This document shows, piece by piece, positions 48,484 to 56,892 of a stretch of 64,000 nucleotides of DNA; the first letter of the stretch is position 1; each line of letters begins with the position of its first letter. The stretch is from positions 62,001-126,000 of the forward strand of contig SVMM01000003.1 of assembly GCA_015067435.1 (NCBI GenBank). Reading direction: 5' to 3'. Position numbers and translations under genes: made by a program. The DNA is from Oscillospiraceae bacterium. Its GTDB lineage: Bacteria; Bacillota; Clostridia; Oscillospirales; Oscillospiraceae. Below the pieces are notes generated by a model. It was not told the DNA's origin. It was given only the letters and a program-made list of their open reading frames with translations, and made no database searches.

Positions 48484-51405
48484 ATGAACACCGGAAACGG
48501 AAGCAACAAGCAAAACAGCGGCGGGCTGACGCGATACCTGTCCGCGCTGGAGGTCTGGGCGCTGTCCATCGGCTGCGCCGTCGGCTGGGGCGCGTTCGTC
48601 ATGCCGGGGACGACCTTCCTGCCCATCGCCGGGCCGCTCGGCACGGCTGTCGGCATGGGAATCGGCATGCTCATCATGCTGCTCATCGGCGTCAACTACC
48701 ACTTCCTGATGAACAAGTACCCCGACGCCGGCGGAACGCTGACCTACTCGATCCGCGCCTTCGGCTTTGACCACGGCCTGCTGAGCGCGTGGTTCCTCAT
48801 GCTGGTGTACATCGCCATCATGTGGGCAAACGCCACCGCCACCGTTCTGATCGTGCGCAACCTGTTCGGCGACGCGCTGCAATGGGGCTTCCACTATCAG
48901 GTCGCCGGCTATCATGTGTACATGGGCGAGGTGCTGCTGACGTTGGCGGTCATTCTCGCCTCCGGCATGATCTGCATGCGCAGCAAGCGCGCCGCCGTGG
49001 TGATCCAGACGATCATGGCGATCACGCTGGTCTGCGGCGTTTTGATCTGCTCGATCCTTGTGCTTCGCAAGAGCGGGCTCGCCGCTCTCGCGCCTGCCAT
49101 CGCGCCGGGGGATCACAGCCTCGGATGGCAGGCGGCGCGGATCGTCGTGCTGACGCCATGGGCGTATGTCGGATTCGAGTCCATATCCAACTCCACGCAG
49201 GGGTTCAAATTCTCGCCGAAAAAATCCATCTGGGTCATGCTGGCGGCGCTGCTCGCGGGCGCGGCGTGCTACATCCTGCTCGCGCTGGTCGCCGCCGCCG
49301 TCCATCCCGACGGATACGGCAGCTGGGCCGAGTACGTCGCCGCGCTGGGCGAACAGGACGCTCTGGCGAGCATCCCCGTGTTCTACGCGGTCCACGCCGT
49401 TCTGGGCAAGGCGGGGCTCAGCATTTTGGGACTGTCGGTCGCCGCGGGCATCGTCACGGGCCTGATCGGCAACTACATCGCGGCAAGCCGCCTGATCTAC
49501 GCCATGACGGAGGACGGCATCCTGCCCGAGCGCTTCGGACGGCTTGACCGGAACGGGAATCCCGCCTTCTCGCTCAAATTCCTCATGCTGATCTCCCTTG
49601 CCATCCCCTTCGCGGGCAGGGCGGCCATCGGCTGGATCGTGGACGTCAACACCATCGGCGCGCTGATTGCCTACGCCTACACCTCCGCGTCCGCGTACAA
49701 GCTGGCGCGGGAAGACGGCAACACCGGCGTCGCGGTCACGGGCATGACCGGCACGGTGGTGTCGCTGCTGTTCTTCCTGTATTTCATGGTGCCGAGTATC
49801 CGGACGGTCAGCACGCTGTCCACGGAATCGTATCTGATCCTGATCGTGTGGAGCATCCTCGGCGTGCTGTTCTTCCGCGTCGTGTTCGAGCGCGACAGGC
49901 AGGGCCGGTTCGGGCGCTCCACCGCGGTGTGGGTCACGATGCTGTTCCTGATTTTCTTCGCCTCGACACTCTGGCTCCGCGAGTCGACAAGCGCCGACGC
50001 CAAGGAGGCGCTCGTCGATCTGAGCAGCTACAGCGAAACGCAGCTTGCGCGGCACGGTGTCGAGCCGGACGAGCGCGAGGCCGCGGACGCCGAGCAGTAC
50101 CTCGAACAGAAGGTCGACGAGGTCGACGGCGGCATTACGAGCATAAGCCGGATGCATTTGACGGTCATCCTGATCGCGCTCCTGCTCATGTTCAACATCT
50201 ATCAGGCGATCATACAGCAGGAAAAGCGGATGGAGGTGCAAAAGCTCAAGGCCGAGGAGAGCAGCCGCGCAAAGAGCACGTTCCTCTCGAACATGAGCCA
50301 CGATCTGCGCACGCCGATGAACGCGATCATCGGCTATACCACGCTGGCGAAGCGGACGGACGGCCTAAGCGCGGAGACGACGGCGTACCTTGAAAAGATC
50401 GAGGCGTCCAGCGAGCACCTGCTCTCGCTCATCAACGACATTCTTGACATGAGCCGCATTGAAAACGGCAAGATGGAGCTGGAGCTCACGAGGGCCGATC
50501 TCATTCACACAATGGACGGCGTGCGGGACATCTTCTCCATGCAGATGGAGGCAAAGCGCCTCGCATTTTCCGTGGACACGGACGGCGTGCGGGACCGGAC
50601 GGTGCTATGCGACGCCAATCGTTTCAACCGCGTACTGCTGAACCTCATCAGCAACGCCTACAAGTTCACGCCGGAGGGCGGAGAGGTTGCCGTGACGCTG
50701 GCGCAGACCGGCGCGGCGGAGGGCGTCGGCTCCTACGAGCTGCGCGTCCGCGATACGGGCATGGGCATGAGCCCCGAATTCGCCGCGACGGTGTTCGACG
50801 CATACGCCAGAGAGAAGACCGCGACGCAGATCCAGGGCACCGGCCTCGGCATGGCGATCACCAAGAGCATCGTGGATCTGATGGGCGGCACCATCGACGT
50901 CGAGACGGAGCAGGGCAAGGGCACGGAGTTCATCGTCCGCGCCGACTTCGCGCTCGCGGACGAGGCGGACGCGGACGCCGCGCCGTCCGAACCGGACGCG
51001 GCACAGCCCGTCGCGGGTTTCTCCGGTGTCCGGCTGCTGCTCGTGGACGACAACGAGATCAACCGCGAGATCGCCATTATGCTGCTGGAGGACGCCGGAT
51101 TCACGATCGACACCGCCGAGAACGGCAAGCTCGCGCTCGATATGGTCTCCGCGTCGAAGCCCGGCGACTATCAGGCGGTGCTGATGGACATCCAGATGCC
51201 GGTGATGAACGGCTACGAGGCGACGCGGGCGATCCGCGCGCTGGACGATTCGGCGCTTGCGTCGATCCCGATCATCGCCATGACGGCGAACGCCTTCGCC
51301 GAGGACAAGCAGGCCGCGAAGGACGCCGGCATGAACGGACACATCGCAAAGCCCATCGATGTGACGAAAATGCTTCAGGAGCTCTCCCGGGTGCTTCGGA
51401 AATAG
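48484..51405 (+). CDS. APC-family permease fused to a hybrid histidine kinase and receiver
   Basis: A 973-residue protein. Residues 15-500 form an amino acid-polyamine-organocation permease: the unwound TM1 motif reads SIGCAVGWGAFVMPG, with about 12 membrane segments and TPWAYVGFESISNSTQGFK (TM6 region). A periplasmic-length loop and one more membrane segment (MHLTVILIALLLMFNIYQAI, about 558-578) lead to HisKA with FLSNMSHDLRTPMN (His606), an ATPase domain (NLISNAYKFTPEGG, DTGMGM, GTGLGM) and a receiver with VDDNEIN and Asp902 in MDIQMPVMNG. It recalls CbrA, which joins an SSS-family transporter to a kinase, but uses an APC transporter. Amino-acid sensing through the transporter is inferred. 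ATG at 48484 follows AGAGGATG. No separate regulator is adjacent. Confidence 0.92.
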   Translation: MNTGNGSNKQNSGGLTRYLSALEVWALSIGCAVGWGAFVMPGTTFLPIAGPLGTAVGMGIGMLIMLLIGVNYHFLMNKYPDAGGTLTYSIRAFGFDHGLLSAWFLMLVYIAIMWANATATVLIVRNLFGDALQWGFHYQVAGYHVYMGEVLLTLAVILASGMICMRSKRAAVVIQTIMAITLVCGVLICSILVLRKSGLAALAPAIAPGDHSLGWQAARIVVLTPWAYVGFESISNSTQGFKFSPKKSIWVMLAALLAGAACYILLALVAAAVHPDGYGSWAEYVAALGEQDALASIPVFYAVHAVLGKAGLSILGLSVAAGIVTGLIGNYIAASRLIYAMTEDGILPERFGRLDRNGNPAFSLKFLMLISLAIPFAGRAAIGWIVDVNTIGALIAYAYTSASAYKLAREDGNTGVAVTGMTGTVVSLLFFLYFMVPSIRTVSTLSTESYLILIVWSILGVLFFRVVFERDRQGRFGRSTAVWVTMLFLIFFASTLWLRESTSADAKEALVDLSSYSETQLARHGVEPDEREAADAEQYLEQKVDEVDGGITSISRMHLTVILIALLLMFNIYQAIIQQEKRMEVQKLKAEESSRAKSTFLSNMSHDLRTPMNAIIGYTTLAKRTDGLSAETTAYLEKIEASSEHLLSLINDILDMSRIENGKMELELTRADLIHTMDGVRDIFSMQMEAKRLAFSVDTDGVRDRTVLCDANRFNRVLLNLISNAYKFTPEGGEVAVTLAQTGAAEGVGSYELRVRDTGMGMSPEFAATVFDAYAREKTATQIQGTGLGMAITKSIVDLMGGTIDVETEQGKGTEFIVRADFALADEADADAAPSEPDAAQPVAGFSGVRLLLVDDNEINREIAIMLLEDAGFTIDTAENGKLALDMVSASKPGDYQAVLMDIQMPVMNGYEATRAIRALDDSALASIPIIAMTANAFAEDKQAAKDAGMNGHIAKPIDVTKMLQELSRVLRK

Positions 51406-51419
51406 CGTACGGCAAGTCA

Positions 51420-51470
51420 GCGCCGTGCGCGCGGACCGAAAAACGGTCTGCGCGCACGGCGCTTGTGTTT
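51420..51470. terminator. Terminator between convergent genes
   Basis: GCGCCGTGCGCGC (51420-51432) pairs perfectly with 51450-51462, extended by ACCG/CGGT around an A5 loop, then TTGTGTTTT. Confidence 0.85.
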
Positions 51471-51479
51471 TGCCATGAT

Positions 51480-54065
51480 TCAAACGGAAAGGATCGAAAC
51501 CGCCGCCATCGCCGCGAAGAGCAGGACGCCCCACGCGGAGAGCACCGTCCGAAAGCGCACGCCGTCAGCGGATATCTCGCGATTGCGGACGCGGTAGAAG
51601 AACAGCACGGAGCCCAGAAGCGACAAAAGCAGCAGCGCCGCGAGATAGAGCAGAAGCAAAAGCACCCGCGGCTCGCCGATCACGGCGGACCACCGCACCT
51701 CGGAGAACATCGCGTCCGGCATGGCGTCGTACGCCAAGTTTATGAGTGCCGGAAGCACGACCGCGCTCATGCCGTTGATGACCACATGCAGCGCGATCGT
51801 GTAGCGGAGCCGCCGCGTCCGAAGATAGACGTAACCGAACACCAGCCCCAGCAAAAAGGCGTAACACGCCTGCGGGATCGAGCTGTGGAACAGCGCGAAC
51901 AGGAGCGCCGAGGCAAACAGCGCCATCTTCTCCCCGTAGGGAAGCAGCCGCTCCATCACGCAGCGGCGAAAGACGAATTCCTCCATCAGCGGCGCGGCAA
52001 GCGCAAGAATCAGCGCCTGCACCGGCGGGCTGACCCCGGAGGGGGCCTCGATCTGCGGCAGCGGAAGCGAAAATCGGACGACGGAGTGGAACAGCTCGTC
52101 CAAAAGGAGTCCCATCAGGTTCCCGCCATACATCACGAAAAAGCATACGGGGAAGATGGAGAAAAAACGCCGGACGCCGAGGCCGCGTTCTTCGCAGCCA
52201 TGCTTCGCCCCGAGCTGCCGGAGCACCCATTTCGGTCCCGCGAGCAGCGCAAAGGCGGGCAGTCCGAAGGCGTAGATGGGCAGATAGACCGCCAGCACCG
52301 GCGAGACGTCCGGCGCGGCGGAGAGGGCGATCTGCCCGCCGCGGATGGCGAGGAACATACCGGCGAGCGCCAGCCCCACACGCGTCGCCGCGCGCCGCGC
52401 GCCGCGCTCGTCCGGCACATAGCCGTCCGTCCGCGGCAAAAGCCCTTCGCTGGGCGAGAGCCAGACCCCGGCAAGCCCCAGAAAGACGGAGCCGAACAGC
52501 AGATCCAGCACGGTGACAGCCGCGAAGCCCAGCGCGGCGTTGCCCGCGATGATGCAGGAGGAAACCGCTATGGCGTCGAAAATGATCCCCGCGTAGAGCA
52601 GCAGGATCTGGATGATCTGCTTGAGGCTCGTCCCGATGGCGGTCGGGATGGAGACGTCCACGAACGCTCCCGCCGCGGCGGCGAAAAAGTCCACGGAGAA
52701 CAAAACGGGCAGGAACAGCAGCCCCGTCAGCGGTGAAAAGCCCGCCGCCGCCGTTCCGACCATGAGCGGCAGGGCGACGTCCAGCACGCAGTTGCAGCTG
52801 CCCCCCAGCAGGGAGTAGAACAGCTTGCCCCAGATCGGCGTCGGCTGGAGCAGGAAGGACGCCTTGCGGATGTCCTCCGTGACCGGTGAGACGATGGTGC
52901 GGAAAAACGCCATCACGCACAGCGCCAGCGCGGGGATATAGGAGACGGGCTTATCCAGAAACCAGCGGTCGAACAGCCCCGCCGCCAGCGCGGCGCACAG
53001 ATACGTCACGGTGGTGCGGGTGATCGCGCCGAAGCGGGAAAAGCGGAAGCGGTTGTAGAGCGCCTTGAAAAAGTAGACGCTTCCGCCGCGTCCGAAGCGG
53101 AAGCCGTCCCGCTCCATCTCCCGGCGGTAACGCCTCCGGCCCGTCACCAGCAGCGTGGGGTTCTCGCCGCTCAGCTCCTCCATCAGCATCGCGAGCTCCT
53201 GCGCGTGGCTCAGCGTCTCCTCATAGTAGTCCGCCGGGATGCGCCCCGCCGCAAAAGCCAGCGCGGCAAGCAGCCCCGCGTTCAGCGCGAGCAGGCCGAG
53301 CGACAGGGGGATATTCCCCTCCAGCGCGCAGCCAAGAAAGCCCTTGATCCAGCCCCAGACGGGTATCCAGCGCATCAGCGGCGCGTTGAAGAACCGGCTG
53401 GCGCAGCGCAGGAGCAGCTCCTCCCCGCTGTCGCGATAGAGCCGGTAGAACGCAAGCCCCACCACGCCGAGCACGGCAAAAATGCCCCAGCGCAGGTTCC
53501 GGCGAAAGCGCGGATGCGTGCTGCCCACCTCGTAGATGACGACCTTGAGCAGGACGGAGAACGCCATGGTCAGGCACCACGCCGCCGGTATGGCGAAAGC
53601 GGCATAGGGCGTGAGGGAAAAGCGTCCCGCCAGCGAGGGCAGCTCCAGGCACAGCAGCACGGTACACAGCGCCGCCGGGCCCATCGTGGTCAAAAGCCGG
53701 AAGATGAGCACCCTTTGCGGGCTCAGCGCGCTCGCGAACAGCAGATTGACGTCCGACTGCAAAAACAGGTTGCTGACGCTCTTTTCCGCGCCGACGGACT
53801 GGATCACCAGAATGCCGAGGATCAGCAGCCCGGCGAAAAGCTCCGCGACGTTCACCCCCGTGACGCTGTTCATCTCCAGAAGCTCCGCCCAGCTGTCCGG
53901 CAGCACGGACTCGGCGGCAAGGCGGTGATAATACCACACGACCAGCTGCCACACCGCGAAGAGCGCCAGCAGAAAACCGACCGTCAGAAGGAACACCCAC
54001 GTCCGGAAGAGCTTCCGGAACTGGTTCCAAGCGCTGTGCCGGAAGTAGTAAAACAGCATCCGCAT
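51480..54065 (-). CDS. ABC exporter permease fused to a CPBP intramembrane protease
   Basis: An 861-residue polytopic membrane protein. The first ~550 residues resemble the putative ABC exporter permease family (PF16962-like), with about 12 membrane segments and a central cytosolic loop (LSHAQELAMLMEEL, about 285-300). The last ~220 residues form a CPBP (Abi/Rce1-like) domain: APLMEEFVFRRCVMERL (the EExxxR motif, Glu695-Glu696), ALLFALFHSSIP (His) and ALHVVINGM (His/Asn), all intact. The ATPase is encoded just upstream (2-bp gap). CPBP proteases of Firmicutes often mature or confer immunity to bacteriocin-like peptides, so export coupled to processing is a plausible role. The fusion is unusual; no frameshift is seen at the junction. 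Confidence 0.85.
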   Translation of the reverse strand: MRMLFYYFRHSAWNQFRKLFRTWVFLLTVGFLLALFAVWQLVVWYYHRLAAESVLPDSWAELLEMNSVTGVNVAELFAGLLILGILVIQSVGAEKSVSNLFLQSDVNLLFASALSPQRVLIFRLLTTMGPAALCTVLLCLELPSLAGRFSLTPYAAFAIPAAWCLTMAFSVLLKVVIYEVGSTHPRFRRNLRWGIFAVLGVVGLAFYRLYRDSGEELLLRCASRFFNAPLMRWIPVWGWIKGFLGCALEGNIPLSLGLLALNAGLLAALAFAAGRIPADYYEETLSHAQELAMLMEELSGENPTLLVTGRRRYRREMERDGFRFGRGGSVYFFKALYNRFRFSRFGAITRTTVTYLCAALAAGLFDRWFLDKPVSYIPALALCVMAFFRTIVSPVTEDIRKASFLLQPTPIWGKLFYSLLGGSCNCVLDVALPLMVGTAAAGFSPLTGLLFLPVLFSVDFFAAAAGAFVDVSIPTAIGTSLKQIIQILLLYAGIIFDAIAVSSCIIAGNAALGFAAVTVLDLLFGSVFLGLAGVWLSPSEGLLPRTDGYVPDERGARRAATRVGLALAGMFLAIRGGQIALSAAPDVSPVLAVYLPIYAFGLPAFALLAGPKWVLRQLGAKHGCEERGLGVRRFFSIFPVCFFVMYGGNLMGLLLDELFHSVVRFSLPLPQIEAPSGVSPPVQALILALAAPLMEEFVFRRCVMERLLPYGEKMALFASALLFALFHSSIPQACYAFLLGLVFGYVYLRTRRLRYTIALHVVINGMSAVVLPALINLAYDAMPDAMFSEVRWSAVIGEPRVLLLLLYLAALLLLSLLGSVLFFYRVRNREISADGVRFRTVLSAWGVLLFAAMAAVSILSV

Positions 54066-54067
54066 GG

Positions 54068-54787
54068 TCAGCCCTCTTCGCGCATCCCGGCGCCGTCTTC
54101 CGTTACGGAGAAGAACAGGCGCTCCAGCGTCCCGCCGTCCGCGTCCAGCTCCTCCCGGGACACGTCCGCCGCGACCTCTCCCCGCCGCATGACGATGGTC
54201 CTGTCCCAGAGCATGTCCACCGAGTCGATGATGTGCGTGCTGATGAGGAGCGTCGCACCCTGCGCGCGCAGGCGTTCCACCGTGCTTTTCAATTCCTTGA
54301 TGGCGTGCGGGTCGAGGCCGATGAACGGCTCGTCCAGCAATATGACCGTAGGCTGCGTGAAAAGCCCCAGACAGATGTTCAGCTTCTGCGCCATGCCCTT
54401 GGAGAGCTCCGAGCCCAGCTTTTTCCGCTGCTCCGCAAGGCCGAACCGCTCCAGCAGCTCCTGCGCCCTGTCCGCGTAATCCTCCAGCTCGTAGGCGCGC
54501 GCAAGGAACTCCATGTGCTCCGCCACGGTGAGGTTGGGATAGAACGACGGGATCTCCGGAATGTACCCGATCTCCCGGCGGCTCTCCGGCGCGGTGTTGG
54601 GGCGGCCGTTGACGAGGATACGCCCCTCAAAGCGCAGAAAACCGATGATCCCCTTCATCAGCGTGGATTTGCCCGCGCCGTTGGGACCCAGCAGAACGGT
54701 GACGCTTCCGTCGGGCAGGGTGAATGTGATATCCCGGCAGGCGACGGTCTTTCCGTATTTTTTTGTATAGTGCGAAACCTCCAGCAT
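54068..54787 (-). CDS. ABC transporter ATP-binding protein
   Basis: A 239-residue ATPase for the exporter permease encoded next. Walker A GPNGAGKST (about 34-42), signature ELSKGMAQKL (a variant of LSGGQ), Walker B ILLDEPFIGLDP and the H-loop STHIID are present. The LSKGM signature is typical of drug- or peptide-exporting ABC-2 subgroups. It follows the CoA-transferase gene by 47 bp on the same strand with a GGAGGGG site. Confidence 0.92.
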   Translation of the reverse strand: MLEVSHYTKKYGKTVACRDITFTLPDGSVTVLLGPNGAGKSTLMKGIIGFLRFEGRILVNGRPNTAPESRREIGYIPEIPSFYPNLTVAEHMEFLARAYELEDYADRAQELLERFGLAEQRKKLGSELSKGMAQKLNICLGLFTQPTVILLDEPFIGLDPHAIKELKSTVERLRAQGATLLISTHIIDSVDMLWDRTIVMRRGEVAADVSREELDADGGTLERLFFSVTEDGAGMREEG

Positions 54788-54834
54788 GGTATCCCCTCCG
54801 CTCTGTTTCTCCGGCGCTCCGCGATCTCCGCGGC

Positions 54835-56154
54835 CTACCGGAAGTTCTCCGCGGCGCAGCGGGCAAGCTCCGCGCGGAAATCAGGGTGCGCGACGGCGAT
54901 CATCGCCTCCGCGCGCTCGCGCAGCGACAGGCCGCAGAGCTTGGCGACGCCATACTCCGTGGCGACGTACTGGATCATCGTGCGCGGCGCGGACACCGTC
55001 GCCCCGCCGGGGATGAACGGCACGATATTCGACTTGCGCTCCCCGTCCTTCGTGACGCGGGAGGAATTGAGGCAGACGAAGCCCTTCCCGCCCGCGGAGC
55101 GGAACGCGCCTTCGAGGAAGTCCATCTGCCCGCCGATGCCGGAGAGCTGGCGCGTGAGCGCGCTCTCGCCGTTCTCCTGCCCCATCAGGTCAAGCTGCAC
55201 GCCGCCGTTGATACTGATGACGTTTTTCATCGTCGCGATGCGGTACGGGTCGTGGACATAGTCGAGGTCGCCGGGGTGGAACAGCTCCGGCTCCGCGTCC
55301 AGCCAGTCGTACAGCTCCTGCGAGCCCATGGCGAGGTTCCACGTCGAGCGTCCCGCGTCGAACTCCTTGCGCGCGTTCGTCAGCTTGCCCGCGCGATGAA
55401 GCGCAAGGAACGCGTCGCTGATCGTGCCCGTGTGGCAGCCGATGTCCTTCAGATCGGACTGTGCGACCATGTTCGCCACCGTGAACGGCACGCCGCCCAC
55501 GCCCAGCGACAGCACCGCGCCGTCCGGGATCTCGGCGACGACCAGCTCCGCGATCCTTTTGTCGGTCTCAGACGCCTCCTTGTAGCTGCGCACGGGCAGC
55601 GGCTCGTGCGCACCCTCGACGATGTAGTCCGCCTCGCTCAGGTGCACGCGGTGCGAGCCGTCCACGCCCTGCAAGCGCGGATAGCGCTCGTTGATCTCAA
55701 AGACGACGGTGCGCGCGTTCTCGAAGATCGTGCGCCACGCGTAGTTGGAGATGCCGAGACCGCAATAGCCCTGCCCGTCGGGACGCGACACCGGCACAAA
55801 CGCCACGTCCACGCGGATGTGGCGGCGGTACAGCTCCGGCAGGGAGCGCAGCATCACCGGCAGGAACTCCACCAGACCGCGCGATTGGAGCTTGCGCTCA
55901 TAGTCGCCGATGTGCCAGCTGTAGTAGGTGAAGCTCTCCCGCTCCGGGTCCGCCTCCACCGCCTCGATGCGTGGTCGGATCACCAGCCCGCCGCGGATCT
56001 TCACATCGCGCAGCGTGCCCTTGCGGGCCGCGAGCGCCCTGTCCATCAGCTCGGGAAAGCCCGCGCCGAAGCCGTAATCCACCCAGTCGCCGTCGCGCAC
56101 GGCCGCTGCCGCCGCCTCCGGCGTGACCAGCTTTCCCCGATACTCTGCCTGCAT
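54835..56154 (-). CDS. Butyryl-CoA/4-hydroxybutyrate CoA-transferase-like protein, catalytic Glu missing
   Basis: A 439-residue acetyl-CoA hydrolase/transferase family protein. KLVTPEAAAAAVRDGDWVDYG, YYSWHIGDYERK, VDVAFVPVS, LSLGVGGVPFTVANM, SGIGGQMDFLEGAF, VATEYGVAKL and AVAHPDFR follow the butyryl-CoA:acetate CoA-transferase order over the full length. However, the segment normally reading H-T-E-M, whose Glu forms the glutamyl-CoA intermediate, reads CHTGTISDAF (about 240-249), so Gly replaces Glu. A Glu-to-Gly change needs two base changes, which argues against a sequencing slip. Either the protein is inactive or uses another residue. ATG at 56154 follows a GGGGG site. It may share a transcript with the ABC exporter downstream. 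Confidence 0.85.
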   Translation of the reverse strand: MQAEYRGKLVTPEAAAAAVRDGDWVDYGFGAGFPELMDRALAARKGTLRDVKIRGGLVIRPRIEAVEADPERESFTYYSWHIGDYERKLQSRGLVEFLPVMLRSLPELYRRHIRVDVAFVPVSRPDGQGYCGLGISNYAWRTIFENARTVVFEINERYPRLQGVDGSHRVHLSEADYIVEGAHEPLPVRSYKEASETDKRIAELVVAEIPDGAVLSLGVGGVPFTVANMVAQSDLKDIGCHTGTISDAFLALHRAGKLTNARKEFDAGRSTWNLAMGSQELYDWLDAEPELFHPGDLDYVHDPYRIATMKNVISINGGVQLDLMGQENGESALTRQLSGIGGQMDFLEGAFRSAGGKGFVCLNSSRVTKDGERKSNIVPFIPGGATVSAPRTMIQYVATEYGVAKLCGLSLRERAEAMIAVAHPDFRAELARCAAENFR

Positions 56155-56187
56155 GACACTACCCCCATGGTTTTCATATTTGCAGCT

Positions 56188-56216
56188 ATTATAGCATACC
56201 GCCGTGGATTTGCCAA
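56188..56216 (-). promoter_or_regulatory. Promoter of the CoA-transferase-like gene
   Basis: On the minus strand TTGGCA (56211-56216), 17-bp spacer, extended TGC-TATAAT -10 (56188-56193). Confidence 0.85.
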
Positions 56217-56251
56217 GGCTCGCCCGGTCAACTTTCCCGCGGAAAAAACGC

Positions 56252-56280
56252 TTGACAAACGCACGGCTTCGTGTCATACT
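56252..56280 (+). promoter_or_regulatory. Promoter of the tetR-CPBP operon
   Basis: TTGACA (56252-56257), 17-bp spacer, CATACT (56275-56280). Confidence 0.8.
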
Positions 56281-56286
56281 ACATCC

Positions 56287-56305
56287 GTTATATAACATCA
56301 GTTAT
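56287..56305. promoter_or_regulatory. Candidate TetR operator
   Basis: GTTATATAAC (56287-56296) is a perfect palindrome just after the transcription start region; ATAAC-ATCA-GTTAT (56292-56305) overlaps it. Position and symmetry suggest autoregulation by the TetR protein. A similar arrangement occurs at 62336-62355. Confidence 0.55.
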
Positions 56306-56321
56306 CAAAGGAGTGACGCCT

Positions 56322-56888
56322 ATGCCGCCAAAGGCAAAAATCAGCCGGGATATGGTGATCGAGGCGGGGCTCGCGGTCGCGCGGAGCGAGGGCGCGCAGG
56401 CGATCAGCGCCCGCAGCGTCGCCGCGAGGCTCGGCTGCTCGACGCAGCCCGTGATGTATCTCTACGACACGGTGCAAGCGCTCAAGGCGGACGTCTACGC
56501 CGCCGCTGATGCGCTGCACACGGCGTATCTCCTGCAGCCGGACGAGGCGGGCAGGAACCCGCTGCTCTCGATCGGGCTGCGGTACATCCGGTTCGCGCAC
56601 GAGGAAAGGCACCTGTTCCGCTTTCTGTTCCAGTCCGATCGGTTCCGCAGCAGGAGCTTTCGCGAGCTGCTGACCGCGGACGAGCTCGCGCCCGTCATCG
56701 AACCGCTGCGCGCGCAGGCGGAGCTTTCCACGGCGCAGGCGGAGGAGGTGTTTGCGACGCTGTTCATCTGCGTTCACGGCGCCGCGAGCCTGCTCGCGAA
56801 CAACTCCATGGATTTCGACGAGGCGTACTTCGTCAGGCTGCTGGAAAACACGCTTGCCGGCGCGGTCGCGGCGCAGAAAAGAGGATAA
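56322..56888 (+). CDS. TetR-family transcriptional regulator
   Basis: A 188-residue regulator. The N-terminal helix-turn-helix is ISRDMVIEAGLAVARSEGAQAISARSVAARLGCSTQPVMYLYDTVQAL (about 6-52), with the recognition helix at STQPVMYLY. The C-terminal ligand domain resembles the TetR_C_24/WHG groups (LLSIGLRYIRFAHEERHLFRFLF). ATG at 56322 follows AAAGGAG. It is 4 bp ahead of a CPBP protease gene, likely its target; operators overlap its own promoter. Confidence 0.9.
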   Translation: MPPKAKISRDMVIEAGLAVARSEGAQAISARSVAARLGCSTQPVMYLYDTVQALKADVYAAADALHTAYLLQPDEAGRNPLLSIGLRYIRFAHEERHLFRFLFQSDRFRSRSFRELLTADELAPVIEPLRAQAELSTAQAEEVFATLFICVHGAASLLANNSMDFDEAYFVRLLENTLAGAVAAQKRG

Positions 56889-56892
56889 CAAC

